From Caprella mutica (taxonomy: Eukaryota; Arthropoda; Malacostraca; Amphipoda; Caprellidae): a stretch of DNA of 64,000 nt. The notes beneath the pieces are model-generated. The model had not been told where the DNA came from, ran no database searches, and was given only the letters and a program-made list of their open reading frames with translations. This document shows, piece by piece, positions 22,708-34,635 of this stretch. The stretch spans positions 1 to 64,000 of the forward strand of contig CANNZV010001862.1 in assembly GCA_947561585.1 (NCBI GenBank). Reading direction: 5' to 3'. Both the position numbers and the translations under genes were made by a program. Positions within the stretch are counted from its first letter, which is position 1, and each line of letters begins with the position of its first letter.

Positions 22708-24425
22708 TACAGTGGAACTCTTCTAAAATGAACTCCTCTATAGTTAACTCCTCTATAGTGAACTCCTCTTTAATGAACTCCTCTATAATGAACTCCTCTA
22801 TAATGAACTCCTCTATAGTGAACTCCTCTATAATGAACTCCTCTATAATGAACTCCTCTATAATGAACTCCTCTATAATGAACTCCTCTATAATGAACTC
22901 CTCTATAATGAACTCCTCTATAGTGAACTCCTCTATAATGAACTCCTCTATAGTAAACTCTTCTAAAATGAACTCCTCTATAATGAACTCCTCTATAGTG
23001 AACTCCTCTATAATGAACTCCTCTTTAGTGAACTCCTCTATAGTAAACTCCTCTATAGTGAACTCTTCTATAGTGAACTCCTCTATAGTGAACTCCTCTA
23101 TAGTGAACTCCTCTATAGTAAACTCCTCTATAGAGAACTCCTCTATAGTAAACTCCTCTATAGTGAAGTCCTCTATAGTGATCTCCTCTATAGTGAACTC
23201 CTCTATAGTGAACTCCTCTATAGTGAACTCCTCTATAGTAAACTCCTCTATAGTGAACTCCTCTATAGTAAACTCCTCTATAGTAAACTCCTCTATAGTG
23301 AAGTCCTCTATAGTGAACTCCTCTATAGTGAACTCCTCTATAGTGAACTACTATATAGTGAAGTCCTCTATAGTGAACTCCTCTATGGTGAACTCCTCTA
23401 TAGTGAACTCCTCTATAGTGATCTCCTCTATAGTGAAGTCCTCTATAGTGAACTCCTCTATAGTGAACTCCTCTATAATGAACTCCTCTATAATGAACTC
23501 CTCTATAATGAACTCCTCTATAGTGAACTCCTCTATAATGAACTCCTCTATAATGAACTCCTCTATAATGAACTCCTCTATAATGAACTCCTCTATAATG
23601 AACTCCTCTATAGTGAACTCCTCTATAATGAACTCCTCTATAGTAAACTCTTCTAAAATGAACTCCTCTATAATGAACTCCTCTATAGTGAACTCCTCTA
23701 TAATGAACTCCTCTTTAGTGAACTCCTCTATAGTAAACTCCTCTATAGTGAACTCCTCTATAGTAAACTCCTCTATAGTGAACTCTTCTATAGTGAACTC
23801 CTCTATAGTGAACTCCTCTATAGTGAACTCCTCTATAGTAAACTCCTCTATAGTGAACTCCTCTATAGTAAACTCCTCTATAGTAAACTCCTCTATAGTG
23901 AAGTCCTCTATAGTGAACTCCTCTATAGTGAACTCCTCTATAGTGAACTACTATATAGTGAAGTCCTCTATAGTGAACTCCTCTATAGTGAACTCCTCTA
24001 TAGTGAACTCCTCTATAGTGAACTCCTCTATAGTGATCTCCTCTATAGTGAAGTCCTCTATAGTGAACTCCTCTATAGTGAACTCCCTATAGTGAACTCC
24101 TCTATAGTGAACTCCTCTATCGTGAACTCCTCTATAGTGAAGTCCTCTATAGTGAAGTCCTCTATAGTGAACTCCTCTATAGTGAACTCCTCTATAGTGA
24201 ACTCCTCTATAGTGAACTCCTCTATAGTGATCTCCTCTATAGTGATCTCCTCTATAGTGTATGTAGAGTCCTGAGTAAGGAATGTACCCTCTATAGTGAA
24301 GAAATTTTCTTTAGTCTGCCATAAATTGGCCATCAGTTTAAAAGAATCTAATGGCCACTTTATGGCAGACTAAAGAAAATTAGTTCTCTATACGAGGTAG
24401 TTCTTATAGAAGCATTTCTACTGTA
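22708..24425. mobile_element. Family D MITE (Tc1/mariner-like) expanded by a 15-bp satellite
   Basis: The element starts TACAGTGGAACTCTTC and ends ATTTCTACTGTA, with TA at both borders as in Tc1/mariner insertions. The 3' portion (24259-24425) matches the unexpanded copies at 49717 and 62051: ATGTAGAGTCCTGAGTAAGG, TTTTCTTTAGTCTGCCATAA and an inverted GGCAGACTAAAG hairpin. In those copies the left end contains just one or two units of GAACTCCTCTATAGT. Here that unit is repeated about 100 times. Confidence 0.85.
22717..24258. repeat. 15-bp minisatellite, about 100 copies, with higher-order duplication
   Basis: The unit is GAACTCCTCTATAGT with AATGAACTC and AGTAAACTC variants. The marker variant TTCTAAAATG occurs at 22961 and 23651 (690 bp apart, 46 units), while the variant ACTACTATATAGTG occurs at 23348 and 23948 (600 bp apart). 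A block was therefore duplicated and one copy then lost 90 bp (6 units). Because 15 is a multiple of 3 and the unit lacks stops in some frames, it produces a spurious 454-codon frame of MNSSIV repeats. A 1-bp loss near 24084 ends that frame. It is not a gene. Confidence 0.9.
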
Positions 24426-24430
24426 GAATA

Positions 24431-24474
24431 TAGACATCATAATTGGTGGATTATATTCCACCAATTATGATGTC
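24431..24474. repeat. Perfect hairpin beside the MITE end
   Basis: GACATCATAATTGGTGGA pairs perfectly with TCCACCAATTATGATGTC around a loop of a few bases, 6 bp beyond the family D element. The role is unknown; it is possibly a separate tiny palindromic insertion. Confidence 0.65.
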
Positions 24475-24554
24475 TATGTTTCAAAGAAACCGCTTGAGTT
24501 TAATTAATCAATACAATCTACCTCATTTATTATTCTTTTGTGAAATTTCTGTTA

Positions 24555-25150
24555 TTTTTATACTTGTTATTACTGTTACTGCTCTTATTCTTGTTATTGC
24601 TGTTACTGCTCTTATTCTTGTTATTGCTGTTACTGCTCTTATTCTTGTTATTGCTGTTACTGCTCTTATTCATGTTATTGCTGTTACTGCTCTTATTCTT
24701 GTTGTTTCTGTTACTGCTATTATTCTTGTTATTGCTGGTACTGCTATTATTCTTGTTATTGCTGGAACTGCTGTTATTGCTATTACTGCTACTATTCTTG
24801 TTATTGCTGGTACTGCTTTTATTCATGTTATTGCTGTTACTGCTCTTATTCTTGTTATTGCTGTTACTGCTCTTATTCTTGTTATTGCTGTTACTGCTCT
24901 TATTCTTGTTGTTTCTGTTACTGCTATTATTCTTGTTATTGCTGGTACTGCTATTATTCTTGTTATTGCTGGAACTGCTGTTATTGCTATTACTGCTACT
25001 ATTCTTGTTATTGCTGGTACTGGTTTTATTCATGTTATTGCTGTTACTGCTTTTATTCTTGTTATTGCTGTTACTGCTGTTATTCTTGTTATTGTTATTA
25101 CTTCTTTTATTCTTTTTATTGCTGTTATTCTTGTTATTTCTCTTATTCTT
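24555..25150. repeat. 27-bp minisatellite
   Basis: The unit is about 27 bp around TTATTCTTGTTATTGCTGT followed by TACTGCTC, with roughly 22 copies and shorter derivatives. A composite block containing GTTGTTTCTGTTACTGC and GCTGGAACTGCTG occurs twice, about 200 bp apart, so higher-order duplication has occurred. All three long open frames here (Leu-rich, Val/Ile-rich and Asn/Ser-rich) are products of a stop-free 27-bp unit and are not genes. Confidence 0.88.
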
Positions 25151-25189
25151 GTTTTTGTGCCTGTTTTGTACTCAGAGGAAAAGTTGTGA

Positions 25190-26627
25190 TGGTGTGGCAG
25201 AAGATTTAGAATTTTACAACTAATAGTTATGGCTATGGGAAACTGTTACATACTCGGACACTCTCAGTACTCGGGAAATGGGTGTCGACACAACCTGATC
25301 TTCAAACGTTGCAAGAAATTTATATACTACTACAGTACTCGGAAAGTGGATGACACTGGTAGTTTTATCATCTCAGTGTGTTTTATCATTATTTATAGTA
25401 TTTATTCATTGGTTACCAAAGAGAAATGACTGATAAACTGATATAGAAGAATGAATGTAAAGAATAACATACGTAAATTGATAAGAAGGTCTTACTTCTA
25501 CGACTCTACACGGATTTAGCCTTTAGGTTAGGTAAAATATATTTATTTAAATTACTTTTCATAATAATATATAAGCAGTTGTTTAAAATTTTAGAGGAAA
25601 GAAAGAATATTGTAACAAAGTGAAATTTTCGTAAAACTACATCAATACCTGAAGGAATGTTTTTGGTGAAATGATTTCTCTTATTTCTATAAAAATTAAA
25701 TATTTTCGATATGAAATGAAAAATATAATTTCACGTACAAAATTATTTAAATTTTCATTCAATTTAATATGAGAGAACTATTTCAATTTTAAACATTGAA
25801 AGAACATAAATGGCCGTTATGTAGTTTGTTGTATCCGCTAGTTTGTTGTACTGCACACTTCATGATTGTAAAGCAGACGTATATGTCACACTAAAGTTGT
25901 TTTACAACAATCTAATATTGGTTGTTGTTGTTGTACAACAACATACCTAATCTTCAAGATAAGACATGTAGTGTTTTTCAAATGAATGACATACTAAAAG
26001 AGACAATATAATAATATAGTAATTCATTATCTATAACAAACATAAATAGGCAACTGCAATTGAAAAATAAATCATTTTTTCTCTGTTGTGAGAGAAATCA
26101 AGATAATACCACCATTTGCTTTTAAAAGTATTGTTTAATGATTTAATAACAGTTTACTAACTATTATTCTTATAAAAATCACTAAAGATTGTTTCTAATA
26201 GAAACATATGTTTCTTGAAGAATATCTGTTTATTCTATTTGTAGCATGTATGCATATAAAGTCTTTATATATGTATATATGCATATAAAGTTTTAAAATT
26301 AATTTTTCCCATTGATTCAAATTGATAATAAATTATTCTGCACTCAATTCATTCTTCTTAACTAAAAAATTTAGTTTTGGAAACAGTTTTAATGGGTCTT
26401 ATATAACATATAAGAAATAGAATGTATTTTTCCTTTTTTAAATTTCATTTTTATCAAGAGAACATTCCAGGAATATTTTTATTCATAACTATTACTTTTG
26501 AATTTCCTCAATATCACAGGGAACATTCCCTCACAATCGAATTTAATTTCCTTATTACCTTCGAAAAATTGCAGAAGGCTATGTTTTTATTGGCATTTAT
26601 TTATAAATTTGTAATCTGTTATTAATT
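25190..26627. other. AT-rich intergenic, nothing recognised
   Basis: Only weak word repeats are visible, such as GTTTGTTGTA and TTGTTGTTGTACAACAACA near 25830-25945. The largest frames (66-67 codons) resemble no known protein. Confidence 0.35.
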
Positions 26628-27878
26628 AATGGTGATCTTGTCATTCGCATATCTCTAAAAGTATTCAACCAAATTCTATGAAATTTGATGAGACGATTGG
26701 TCAATGTCCAGGAACCATTTGATTAGATTTAGGGAGCGATCGGGTTGAAGGTCAAGGTCAAAAATCGATTGAAGCGGAGGCGAAGGTATGTGCTCTGAGA
26801 ACGAGTGCTTCACTGCTCATTCCTGTTTTAATATTTTATGCTCTTCCATTTATATTAAGATGATATTCTAGTTACTATATTCAAATCGCAATAGAATCCC
26901 CTCGATATCATTGGAAATATATGCCTATACCCCCAAAATGTCGGAGACATTTTACCGAATAAAAATTACCGGTCACTCAAGAGGATATCAGGGGAATAAC
27001 CCTAGGCAATTTTACGGGGAATTCTTTTACGCAGAAAATAGCAATAAATTCCTTTTATCCTAATCCGTCACTCAGCAGACTAAATTGGTTAGTTGGTACA
27101 ATGCATTTTGTAACTTTAGAATCAACAGGTAACAATGTTAAATTAAGACGGATGTCTGTGTCTGTGTTCAGACAAAGCAATTGTCCATTGGGTTATTTTT
27201 GTTACCTTTAAATTGATGTAGCATAATAAGTTAATAACAGTTGATGTTTTATGGCTGTGAATAGTGTTGTGAATATATGCGTGGTAAGCATTTCTAAATT
27301 GATGTGAATATAACTAATTAACAAAACTGGTGGGAATTATTGATTTAAATTGTATCTATAGGTTTTGGAATATACTGCATATGAATATATCGTAAATATA
27401 TATATGTACATTCATATGAGTTTTTCCTTTTAAGAAATACGCGTCTGTAGAATTGTTTTCCAAAATGTGTAATTGAACGATTGTTTAATTGTTAGCAGGG
27501 TAACGTCAATTAAAATCTAAATATTATTCTTTTAAAATAGAACAAACAATGATTGCTTTGTGCACCTAGATTACAGATTTCCACTATCAGTAATTATCAA
27601 TTAACTAGCACTGTTAATGATTATTGTGTGTGTCACCTTATCATTATTATCACTGTAATAATGTGATTACCGTACCTAGTACCTACTCGACGAATGAATA
27701 GTGATTGCTATGACAAATTGACGATGAATTGGTATGACATATCGGTGCCATCGGTCTATTTCAATTGAGTTGTTGGTGGCAATATGAAATAGATTATAGT
27801 AGATAAAATGTGAGAAAGAAGGAATTTCTTATCATAGCTATACTATTAATATATAAGTAATACACGATTCTATCTGTA

Positions 27879-28140
27879 TACAGTGGAACTCGGACTACTG
27901 AGTTATGAAGTATTTGTGTCTTCATAACTCAGAGCAACTTCATAACTCAGGTGCACTAAATATTTTCTTTCGTTAAAATCTTAGAGAAAACTATGGTCAT
28001 TGAGAGATAACTAGGACAAAATTCTTGACATATATCGTTTTCTATAATTTAAGCATATAAAATACTTCACAACTCAAGTGCATTCCATAATTCAGGTCCT
28101 TCATTAATCGAGTGCTTCATAACTCAGGAGTTGTACTGTA
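27879..28140. mobile_element. Family E MITE (Tc1/mariner-like), copy 2
   Basis: The element begins TACAGTGGAACTCGGACTAC and ends AACTCAGGAGTTGTACTGTA. The word CATAACTCAG or its inverse recurs several times in both arms. It is bounded by TA and related to 14946-15155. Confidence 0.75.
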
Positions 28141-30786
28141 GATGTTAAATTTTAGTATAAAAATATATGTGTATTAATTATATTTTAATACAATATAATA
28201 TAATATAACAGGTTATGATGTGACCAGAAGATTAACTAGGATAGCTATTATATATGGCTTAACGCTTCCAAATTAGGCTGCGATGACTCATCTGAATTCT
28301 GTTCCTGATTCGATTAGAGATTCAAACGGTATTCATGCCGAACAAAACTGGATTTTTATTCAAAAAGAGTCGCTAAAAAACGAATCCTATCTTTTCTTAT
28401 AAAGTGTGACGCTGAAACGTTTCTGATAGAGCTACTTAAGAGCTTACACGAATGCATTCGTTACAGGTTATACATGCGGTGGTAGAAATCTCTCAAATCA
28501 GGTCTGCAGAATGAACGGTCGGTCAGCTGGCTTAAGATAGTTCAGTACCACTGGACATTTCTTAGTGACAGGGTAGTCGCAAGATTAGTGTCCGTTCTAG
28601 TTGACAACCTCTACAAACATTGGGAAGAAAGACGACTTGATGAAAATTAGATTGCAGGCATAGATTATTTCACCGCGTCAACTTGAGGTAAATGATTGTG
28701 AACTTTTGAGCATTTTTTTTAGCTGTGCCATGTTACTTTCAGAGAGTGATAACGTTGATATCTACTTTAACGACTTTTCATTTCATACAGGCATGTATGT
28801 ACCGTTTAAAGGTCACCATATGGTAATATCTACTTTTTTTATAATCTAATTTATATATTAGCCGAAACAATAAATTGAAGATTGAATGTATCTGACATTC
28901 AAAACAATAATGTCAATGGATAGTTTGTGATTATAGGTAGTTTGCCCCTGGCGATACAAGCCGACTTGATATTTTGAATTATTCTTTAAACAGGTATAGA
29001 TAGAGAATCTAAGAAAATAAGGAAATAAATCGCTACTATTTATTGTTTTGATACCAGAAGTAATTTAATTTGATTAAAAAAACACCGTTTGGATTTTATC
29101 ACTTAAGTTATTTACTTACAAATCATTTTATTATATCAGGAATAAATAAAAAAATGTGCATAATTCATAATGTTATAGTTAGTTATGGAAATGAATTTTA
29201 ATATGATTTACAATCACTTTTTCCGAAAAATAAATGAAAATCCCAAATTAATGATGTTATTTATTAAGAATATCTATGATTATAATTTTCATAAAATATG
29301 CTATTATATATATATTATTCTTACTCAAAAGTATATAATATTAATATAATTAATATAAAAAATAACACTCAATATAATTAATCAACTCACAGTCAAAAAT
29401 TTATGGTGTGCAACATATAATTCAAAATATGTACAATTCAACGTATTTATATATAATTTAACATTCATTTAATCTATATATGTACAGGTAATTCAACCCT
29501 TTCGATAAAAAAAATTAACTAATAAATTATATTTATTTTACTACTAATTTATTAGTACATTTACATGATCAATTAATAACATTATAAGGTGGGTTTAATT
29601 AATATATTATATATTTCAATGCATAAATTAATCTCCCCATGCAAATATCAGAATATAACAACTAATATATATTTTTTAAATTGTTACCGTGCGCTGTCTC
29701 TTAAATTAATAAAAGGATTAGCCATCATTTTTTACGAGGCAAGTGAGTGAATGTAAAAATTTAATGGTGATCCATGTAACAATTGATATGAAATCATTAA
29801 TAAATTGCATGAAAAATTATAGTCATAATCTATAATTATTTAATTAATTAATTTAATGCTCTTATGTGAAATATTGTTATTGAAATTGGAGATCTATAGG
29901 GAATGTTATAATAAGTTATAATAAATATATCAAAGGTTATAATAAATCCTATGCAATTACATTGTAATCAACATTTAACTTATTTTGCATTGGTATATAT
30001 ATCAATTTAATGGTTAGTAGAATAGTGCCTACTATATATAATATAAGTGTAGTTCAATGGACTATTGTATTGTGAATAGAAGAAGCCATTTATAATGGTT
30101 TTGTGAGCGTAAACAGCATGATAATGTGTGCAATACGATATCTAAGGTCATAGGAGATGTCTCCATTGATATCAATTAAATCCTATTAGGTTTCATTGAA
30201 ATGGTTTCCTACGTTTATTTGTTCATTTGATCATTTCCGTTTAGGTTGATTAATTAGCGTTAAGACTATGCAAATAAGTTGTTTATAATTGGCATAAATT
30301 CTATGAGTGTAACAGGTTCAGGCAATCTATAGATCATAATCTTATAGCATTAAGGCCCACACACTTCAAGAATAGCAGGATTATGTGAACTTGTTGTCGG
30401 ATGTAGAATGTATAATATTAACTTGAATAATTGTCTACTTAATTGCTTAATAATCATTCTACTGGATTGTCGAATAATTATTAATTAGATTGTCCAATGA
30501 TCATTCAATTTAGCATTACTCATATCTCAAGTTATGTAACAGATGTATAATATTTTAATTCTAACTTATGTTTTACGCACTCCTACGTCTTCTTTATGAG
30601 ACTGTTGTTGTTGTAGATTATATCTGTTCAGTGTAGTAGAAATTCCGATCTATTATTATTAATTTAAGCCTGATAGTTGAAACATTATATGGATATATTT
30701 TTCACGTATTTGATTACAGTATAATAGTTTAGGTATATACCTATAAGTTCTCAAGAAGATTATTAAAAATCAACGTTGATGCATGG
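28141..30786. other. AT-rich, no gene recognised
   Basis: Long AT-rich tract inside the candidate 5.1-kb element. I see no open frame, repeat array or RNA gene that I can support. Confidence 0.4.
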
Positions 30787-30910
30787 TATTTTCTAGGATT
30801 TCCAGCTATTTATGATTTGTTCATCATCAGAATCGAAAAGATGATGATACTCTTCGATTCTGATGATGAATAGATATATTTTTATTTGAAAGCTCGATTT
30901 CTAGAAAATT
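30787..30910. repeat. Palindromic element with perfect 18-bp core stem
   Basis: TTCATCATCAGAATCGAA (30820-30837) pairs perfectly with TTCGATTCTGATGATGAA (30853-30870). Outer arms also pair (TTTTCTAGGATTTC against GATTTCTAGAAAA), so the whole unit is an imperfect hairpin of about 124 bp. It is probably a small MITE remnant. Confidence 0.6.
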
Positions 30911-31370
30911 CTTTTAACGTTGAGTTGAATAACCTTGAAAACATGGAAATCCCGTTAAGTGTACCTAAATCTTTTCAATCATATCTATTTAGGTAAGTGA
31001 TAAGAATATTTAATATCAATAACAAAGATTGTAAATATTTTATTCTGTTGAGAGCATGAAGTACAATTTTTTAAATAAAAAACTGTTGATGCAAATTAAC
31101 ATTTATAGGTATGTTATAGATTAAGCTACGAACCCTTATTTCATTGTAGGATACCATTTTTTTTAAAGTAATAAATTGGTAGTTCTTTGTGTTTTTTTAT
31201 GTAGCCGTTGGATTATCTAACAAAATTATCATTAGGAATAAAAATCATTACTATTAGTAGTAATATTTTCATTTTTATAAATATACACCTTATAACAAGT
31301 ACCAAAATAAGGTACCTTAGTTATAAGTACGACAAATTATTTTCAAAGCTATCTTTTCGTGAACTTGACG

Positions 31371-31736
31371 GTGCTTGCCCTTCGACCCGATCGCTCCCAA
31401 AGTATAATATAAATGGTTCGGAGATTCCTAAATGATAACTAATCGTCTCACCAAATTTCAGACAATTTGCTTATTATTAATTTGCTTATTTATAAATGTC
31501 CTTGACCTTTGACCCGATCGCTCCCATAATCCAAATGGATCCTGGTAATGACCAACCACCCCACTAAATTTCCAGCAATTTGGTTGAATAATTTTTGAGT
31601 TGTGAATGACCTTGACCTTTCACCCAATAGCTCTCTAAATTTAGTCAAATCATTGCTGGATAATGAACAATCGTCACACTAGATTTCAGGCAATTTGATT
31701 TAATACTTTTTGAGTTTTGCGAATAACAAGAATACC
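31371..31736. repeat. Three tandem units of about 120 bp
   Basis: Each unit carries CCTTGACCTTTGACCCGATC-like sequence, then CACTAAATTTCAGACAATTTG, then a TTTTTGAGTT-type tail. It is the right arm of the candidate element starting at 26628, where the inverted single unit lies. Confidence 0.7.
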
Positions 31737-32336
31737 ATTGATTTACAATAATAAAATTGCAAATGAAAATAAAAATTGCCGATCAAAACATGACCTTCCA
31801 TAATTTTAGAAGGTAATAATGATTCCTTCTCCTATTTTTTATACACTGTGAATCCTACGCGTTGTAGGATTTTTCCTCCTTGAACACGTTTTGAACAAGT
31901 ATAGAGTGTGACCCTCTTGTTGCTTATTTGTATCTGGGTCACTGATACCTGCAGGTGTTCTTATCTTTATTACATAGTTCGTTGTGTTTTGTATTGTTAG
32001 TATATCAAAAGATTTAGAATCTTATATATCAGATTGATTTCATTTTAAAACTGTGCTTGAACTGATTTATATGAATCTATAATATCTAGCAATTTGATTG
32101 CTAGTTTGTTACCTACGCGGGCCGCGGCTACGGCAAACTATATTGCAACTGTCTTTCTAATATCAAATTATCAATTGCCACGGTGTCACACAATGTGATA
32201 AAGCTTGTTAACAGTTACATTGTTTAACAAGCAGAGGTTTATCTCATTTTTCTGGTTTTAGCCTTTAATCATGTCATGTCATTCATGTGAATGAACTGTT
32301 ATGAACAGATGCACTGTGACTGTGCCAGTCTGCTGC

Positions 32337-32582
32337 CCAGACTGTATTTCATGGTAAATTCCACCAACTTGTCAGTGGAATTTTCAATTTTTCTTCAATG
32401 AAAATAATATTCCGGCAAAGTTGGTGTATTTTTAGCTATTTATTCCTATGTTACCATTAATTTTCAGTGGAAAAAAAATGGGTAAATTGTTGGTGGATCA
32501 GCCAAATTACTGGAAATTTATGGTGGATTTTTTCTGCTTTTTCAAAAAGTCAGTGGAATATTGTGCATCAAATACAGACTGG
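32337..32582 (+). mobile_element. Family F MITE (hAT-like), copy 5, with 8-bp target duplication
   Basis: This copy is nearly full length, from CCAGACTGTATTTCATGG to CATCAAATACAGACTGG. The 8-mer TCTGCTGC flanks both sides (32329-32336 and 32583-32590). A second copy begins immediately after the right duplication. Confidence 0.8.
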
Positions 32583-32590
32583 TCTGCTGC

Positions 32591-32832
32591 CAGACTGTAT
32601 TTCATTGTAAATTCCACTAACTTGTCTATGGAATTTTAAATTTTTATCCATTCAAAATAATATTTTGGCAAAGTTCATGGATTTTTAGCTATTTATTCTT
32701 ATGTTACTATTAATTTTTGGTGGAAAAATGGGTAAAATGTTGGTGGATCAGTCAAATTACTGAAAAATTATGGTGGATTTTTTCAGCTTTTTCTAAAAGT
32801 CAGTGGAATCTTGTGCACCAAATACAGACTGG
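32591..32832 (+). mobile_element. Family F MITE (hAT-like), copy 6, adjacent to copy 5
   Basis: This copy starts CAGACTGTATTTCATTG and ends CACCAAATACAGACTGG. Its head-to-tail arrangement with copy 5, separated only by the 8-bp duplication, suggests either insertion next to an existing copy or tandem duplication. Confidence 0.78.
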
Positions 32833-33367
32833 CGTCTGCCGTCGCCCGTCTGCAAAAGATCATTTTAAAGATGCATGAAGATGTGAAGTTTATCTATAAT
32901 CTGTCTGGCGACTGTCGAGGCCTTGAAATTAGTCTCCTGAATTATCCGGTGACAATTTTCTAATTAATTCCACAATGCTTATATGTAATTAGTGGAGAAA
33001 TTTTTTGAGATTTTTGGCCATTTTGTAGAGAAATTGGAAAATCTTTGGAGACAAATTGCCCCAAAAATTAAACATCTTACATCTGGAGACTGTTTGTGCA
33101 TGCTTTGCTGACAGGGGCCACTGTGCAGCTGCTGAGCTGCATAAAGTGCCTGCCCATCAGGCCACCACTGCCTGTCTGCAGAAACTGTTAAAAAGTTTGT
33201 AGCTAGATATTTCTTATTTTGTTCACAGTATAATTTATATAAATATAGGATCTTAGGGATTAATTCATTTCATAAGAGTTTGTTGTAAAATTAATGTTCA
33301 TAGAGAATTAAGTTAAGAGAATATCATTATATCCGGTATCCCAAATACCTATCTCCCATATTCTGCA

Positions 33368-34604
33368 TAGGGTTAAGCAGGTAAATTGCGGCACACTAAC
33401 AAACTGCGGCCTCTAACAACAGAAACATCATAGATTCAAAACACACATTAAAAATTTCGGATCTTGTAAAGATCATGCACTCCAGATGTTACTGGGGTGC
33501 ATGTTGTTAACATGCTTTTTATAAATTTACTGGGGTGCATGATCTTAACAAGCTTTTTAATGGGGTGCATGATCCTAACAAGCTTAAATGAATGGATTAT
33601 ATGAGCAATTAAACATTTTTTTAAATATTACAATTAATTAAATTAAATTAATGAATTATAGGAGCAATTAAACATTTTTTTACGTATTTCAATTTATTTA
33701 GCTTCATCACTATTCATAAGGGGAAGAACTGTTTCTTGATATATGTTGTGAGCCATCTTTGAAATGAATAAACCATGATATTAACTCCAATATATGAAGT
33801 GTAGCACAAGAGAAACAACGAAAAAGTTGTACATCCTTTATTTTTAGAGCTTTCGAATAATAGAATTTTCATTATCAATAACCTAATTAAGACTAATTTT
33901 AAAGAATCTATAATTCTATAATTATAATAATAATAATCTATAGCTAATTCTATAATTATAACAAGAATCTATAATTTTATTAGAATCTATATATATTCAT
34001 AAACAGTCTCCTACGCTTAATGAACAAGTGAGTTCTTTCAATTTAACTATTTTGGGTTAATAACTTATTATTTTTCCTTTTCTTTATTATAAATTTTCTT
34101 TAATTTGTATTAACTATTTAGGTGACTTTATTAATTTCGGTATCCAAAATACTTCTTATTTCTATATATTTCTTTAAAATTAGTCTTAATTAGGTTAGTG
34201 ATAATGAATATTCTACTATTCGGAAGCTCTAAAAATAAAGGATGTACAACTTTTTCGTCATTTCTCTTGTGCTACACTTCATAAATTTAGTAAGATTTCC
34301 CAGAAGGACACCAATTAGTCAAATTATAACTCCAATATATAACACCCATTGTTCTATCACAACCTTTTTCATGGAGTGCATGATTTTAACAAGATTTTTA
34401 CTGGGGTTCATGATCTTAACAAGGTTATAAAGAGGTGAATGATCTTAACGAGATCCAAAATTTCAATTAATAAATTATAGCATGCACTGCGCTTCTTTTG
34501 ATAGCTATTCCATTTTAATGTAATTTCGGTTCAGAATGTTTTAGACTATCTTGAGAGGGCCGCAATTAAAAATTAAAGGGCCACAATTTACCTGCGTGAC
34601 CCTA
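33368..34604. mobile_element. Family G MITE, copy 4, split by a foldback insertion
   Basis: The left part is 33368-33458 (TAGGGTTAAGCAGGTAAATT). The right part is 34457-34604, ending AATTTACCTGCGTGACCCTA. The two parts join at the duplicated AAAATTTC and together match the uninterrupted copy at 8485. Confidence 0.82.
33459..34456. mobile_element. Foldback element with tandem-repeat ends (FB-3), 8-bp target duplication
   Basis: The ends read GGATCTTGTAAAGATCATGC and, inverted, GGATCTCGTTAAGATCATTC. Both arms carry repeats of about 30 bp of the form GGGGTGCATGATCTTAACAAG. Inside them lies a second long inverted repeat (arms about 110 bp, 33798-33907 and 34173-34282, with GAAGTGTAGCACAAGAGAAA). 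AAAATTTC flanks the insertion on both sides (33451-33458 and 34457-34464). No coding capacity. Confidence 0.85.
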
Positions 34605-34635
34605 GTGTAGCAACTGCCAACTGGCAAGCCAGTCT

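Larger units (their letters stand above)
26628..31736. mobile_element. Candidate 5.1-kb element with about 130-bp inverted ends
   Basis: Positions 26628-26763 match 31607-31736 in inverted orientation over about 130 bp with frequent mismatches. Shared words include AATGGTGATCTTGT-type ends, AAAAGTATTCAACCAAATT and GAAGGTCAAGGTCA. The right side carries two further tandem copies of the same unit (about 31371-31606, with GACCCGATCGCTCCC), so this arm too is internally repetitive. The 4.6-kb interior has no recognisable gene and contains a family E MITE and a hairpin. It could be one old element or two independent repeats in opposite orientation. No target duplication was found. Confidence 0.5.

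Noticed and set aside
22728..24092. 454-codon open frame of MNSSIV/NSSIM repeats
   Set aside because: It is the translation of a 15-bp stop-free satellite. Frame length follows from the repeat, there is no splice or start context, and a 1-bp change ends it.
24443..25223. Leu-rich, Val/Ile-rich and Asn/Ser-rich open frames on both strands
   Set aside because: All come from the 27-bp minisatellite, which lacks stops in several frames. The hydrophobic look is compositional, not a membrane protein.
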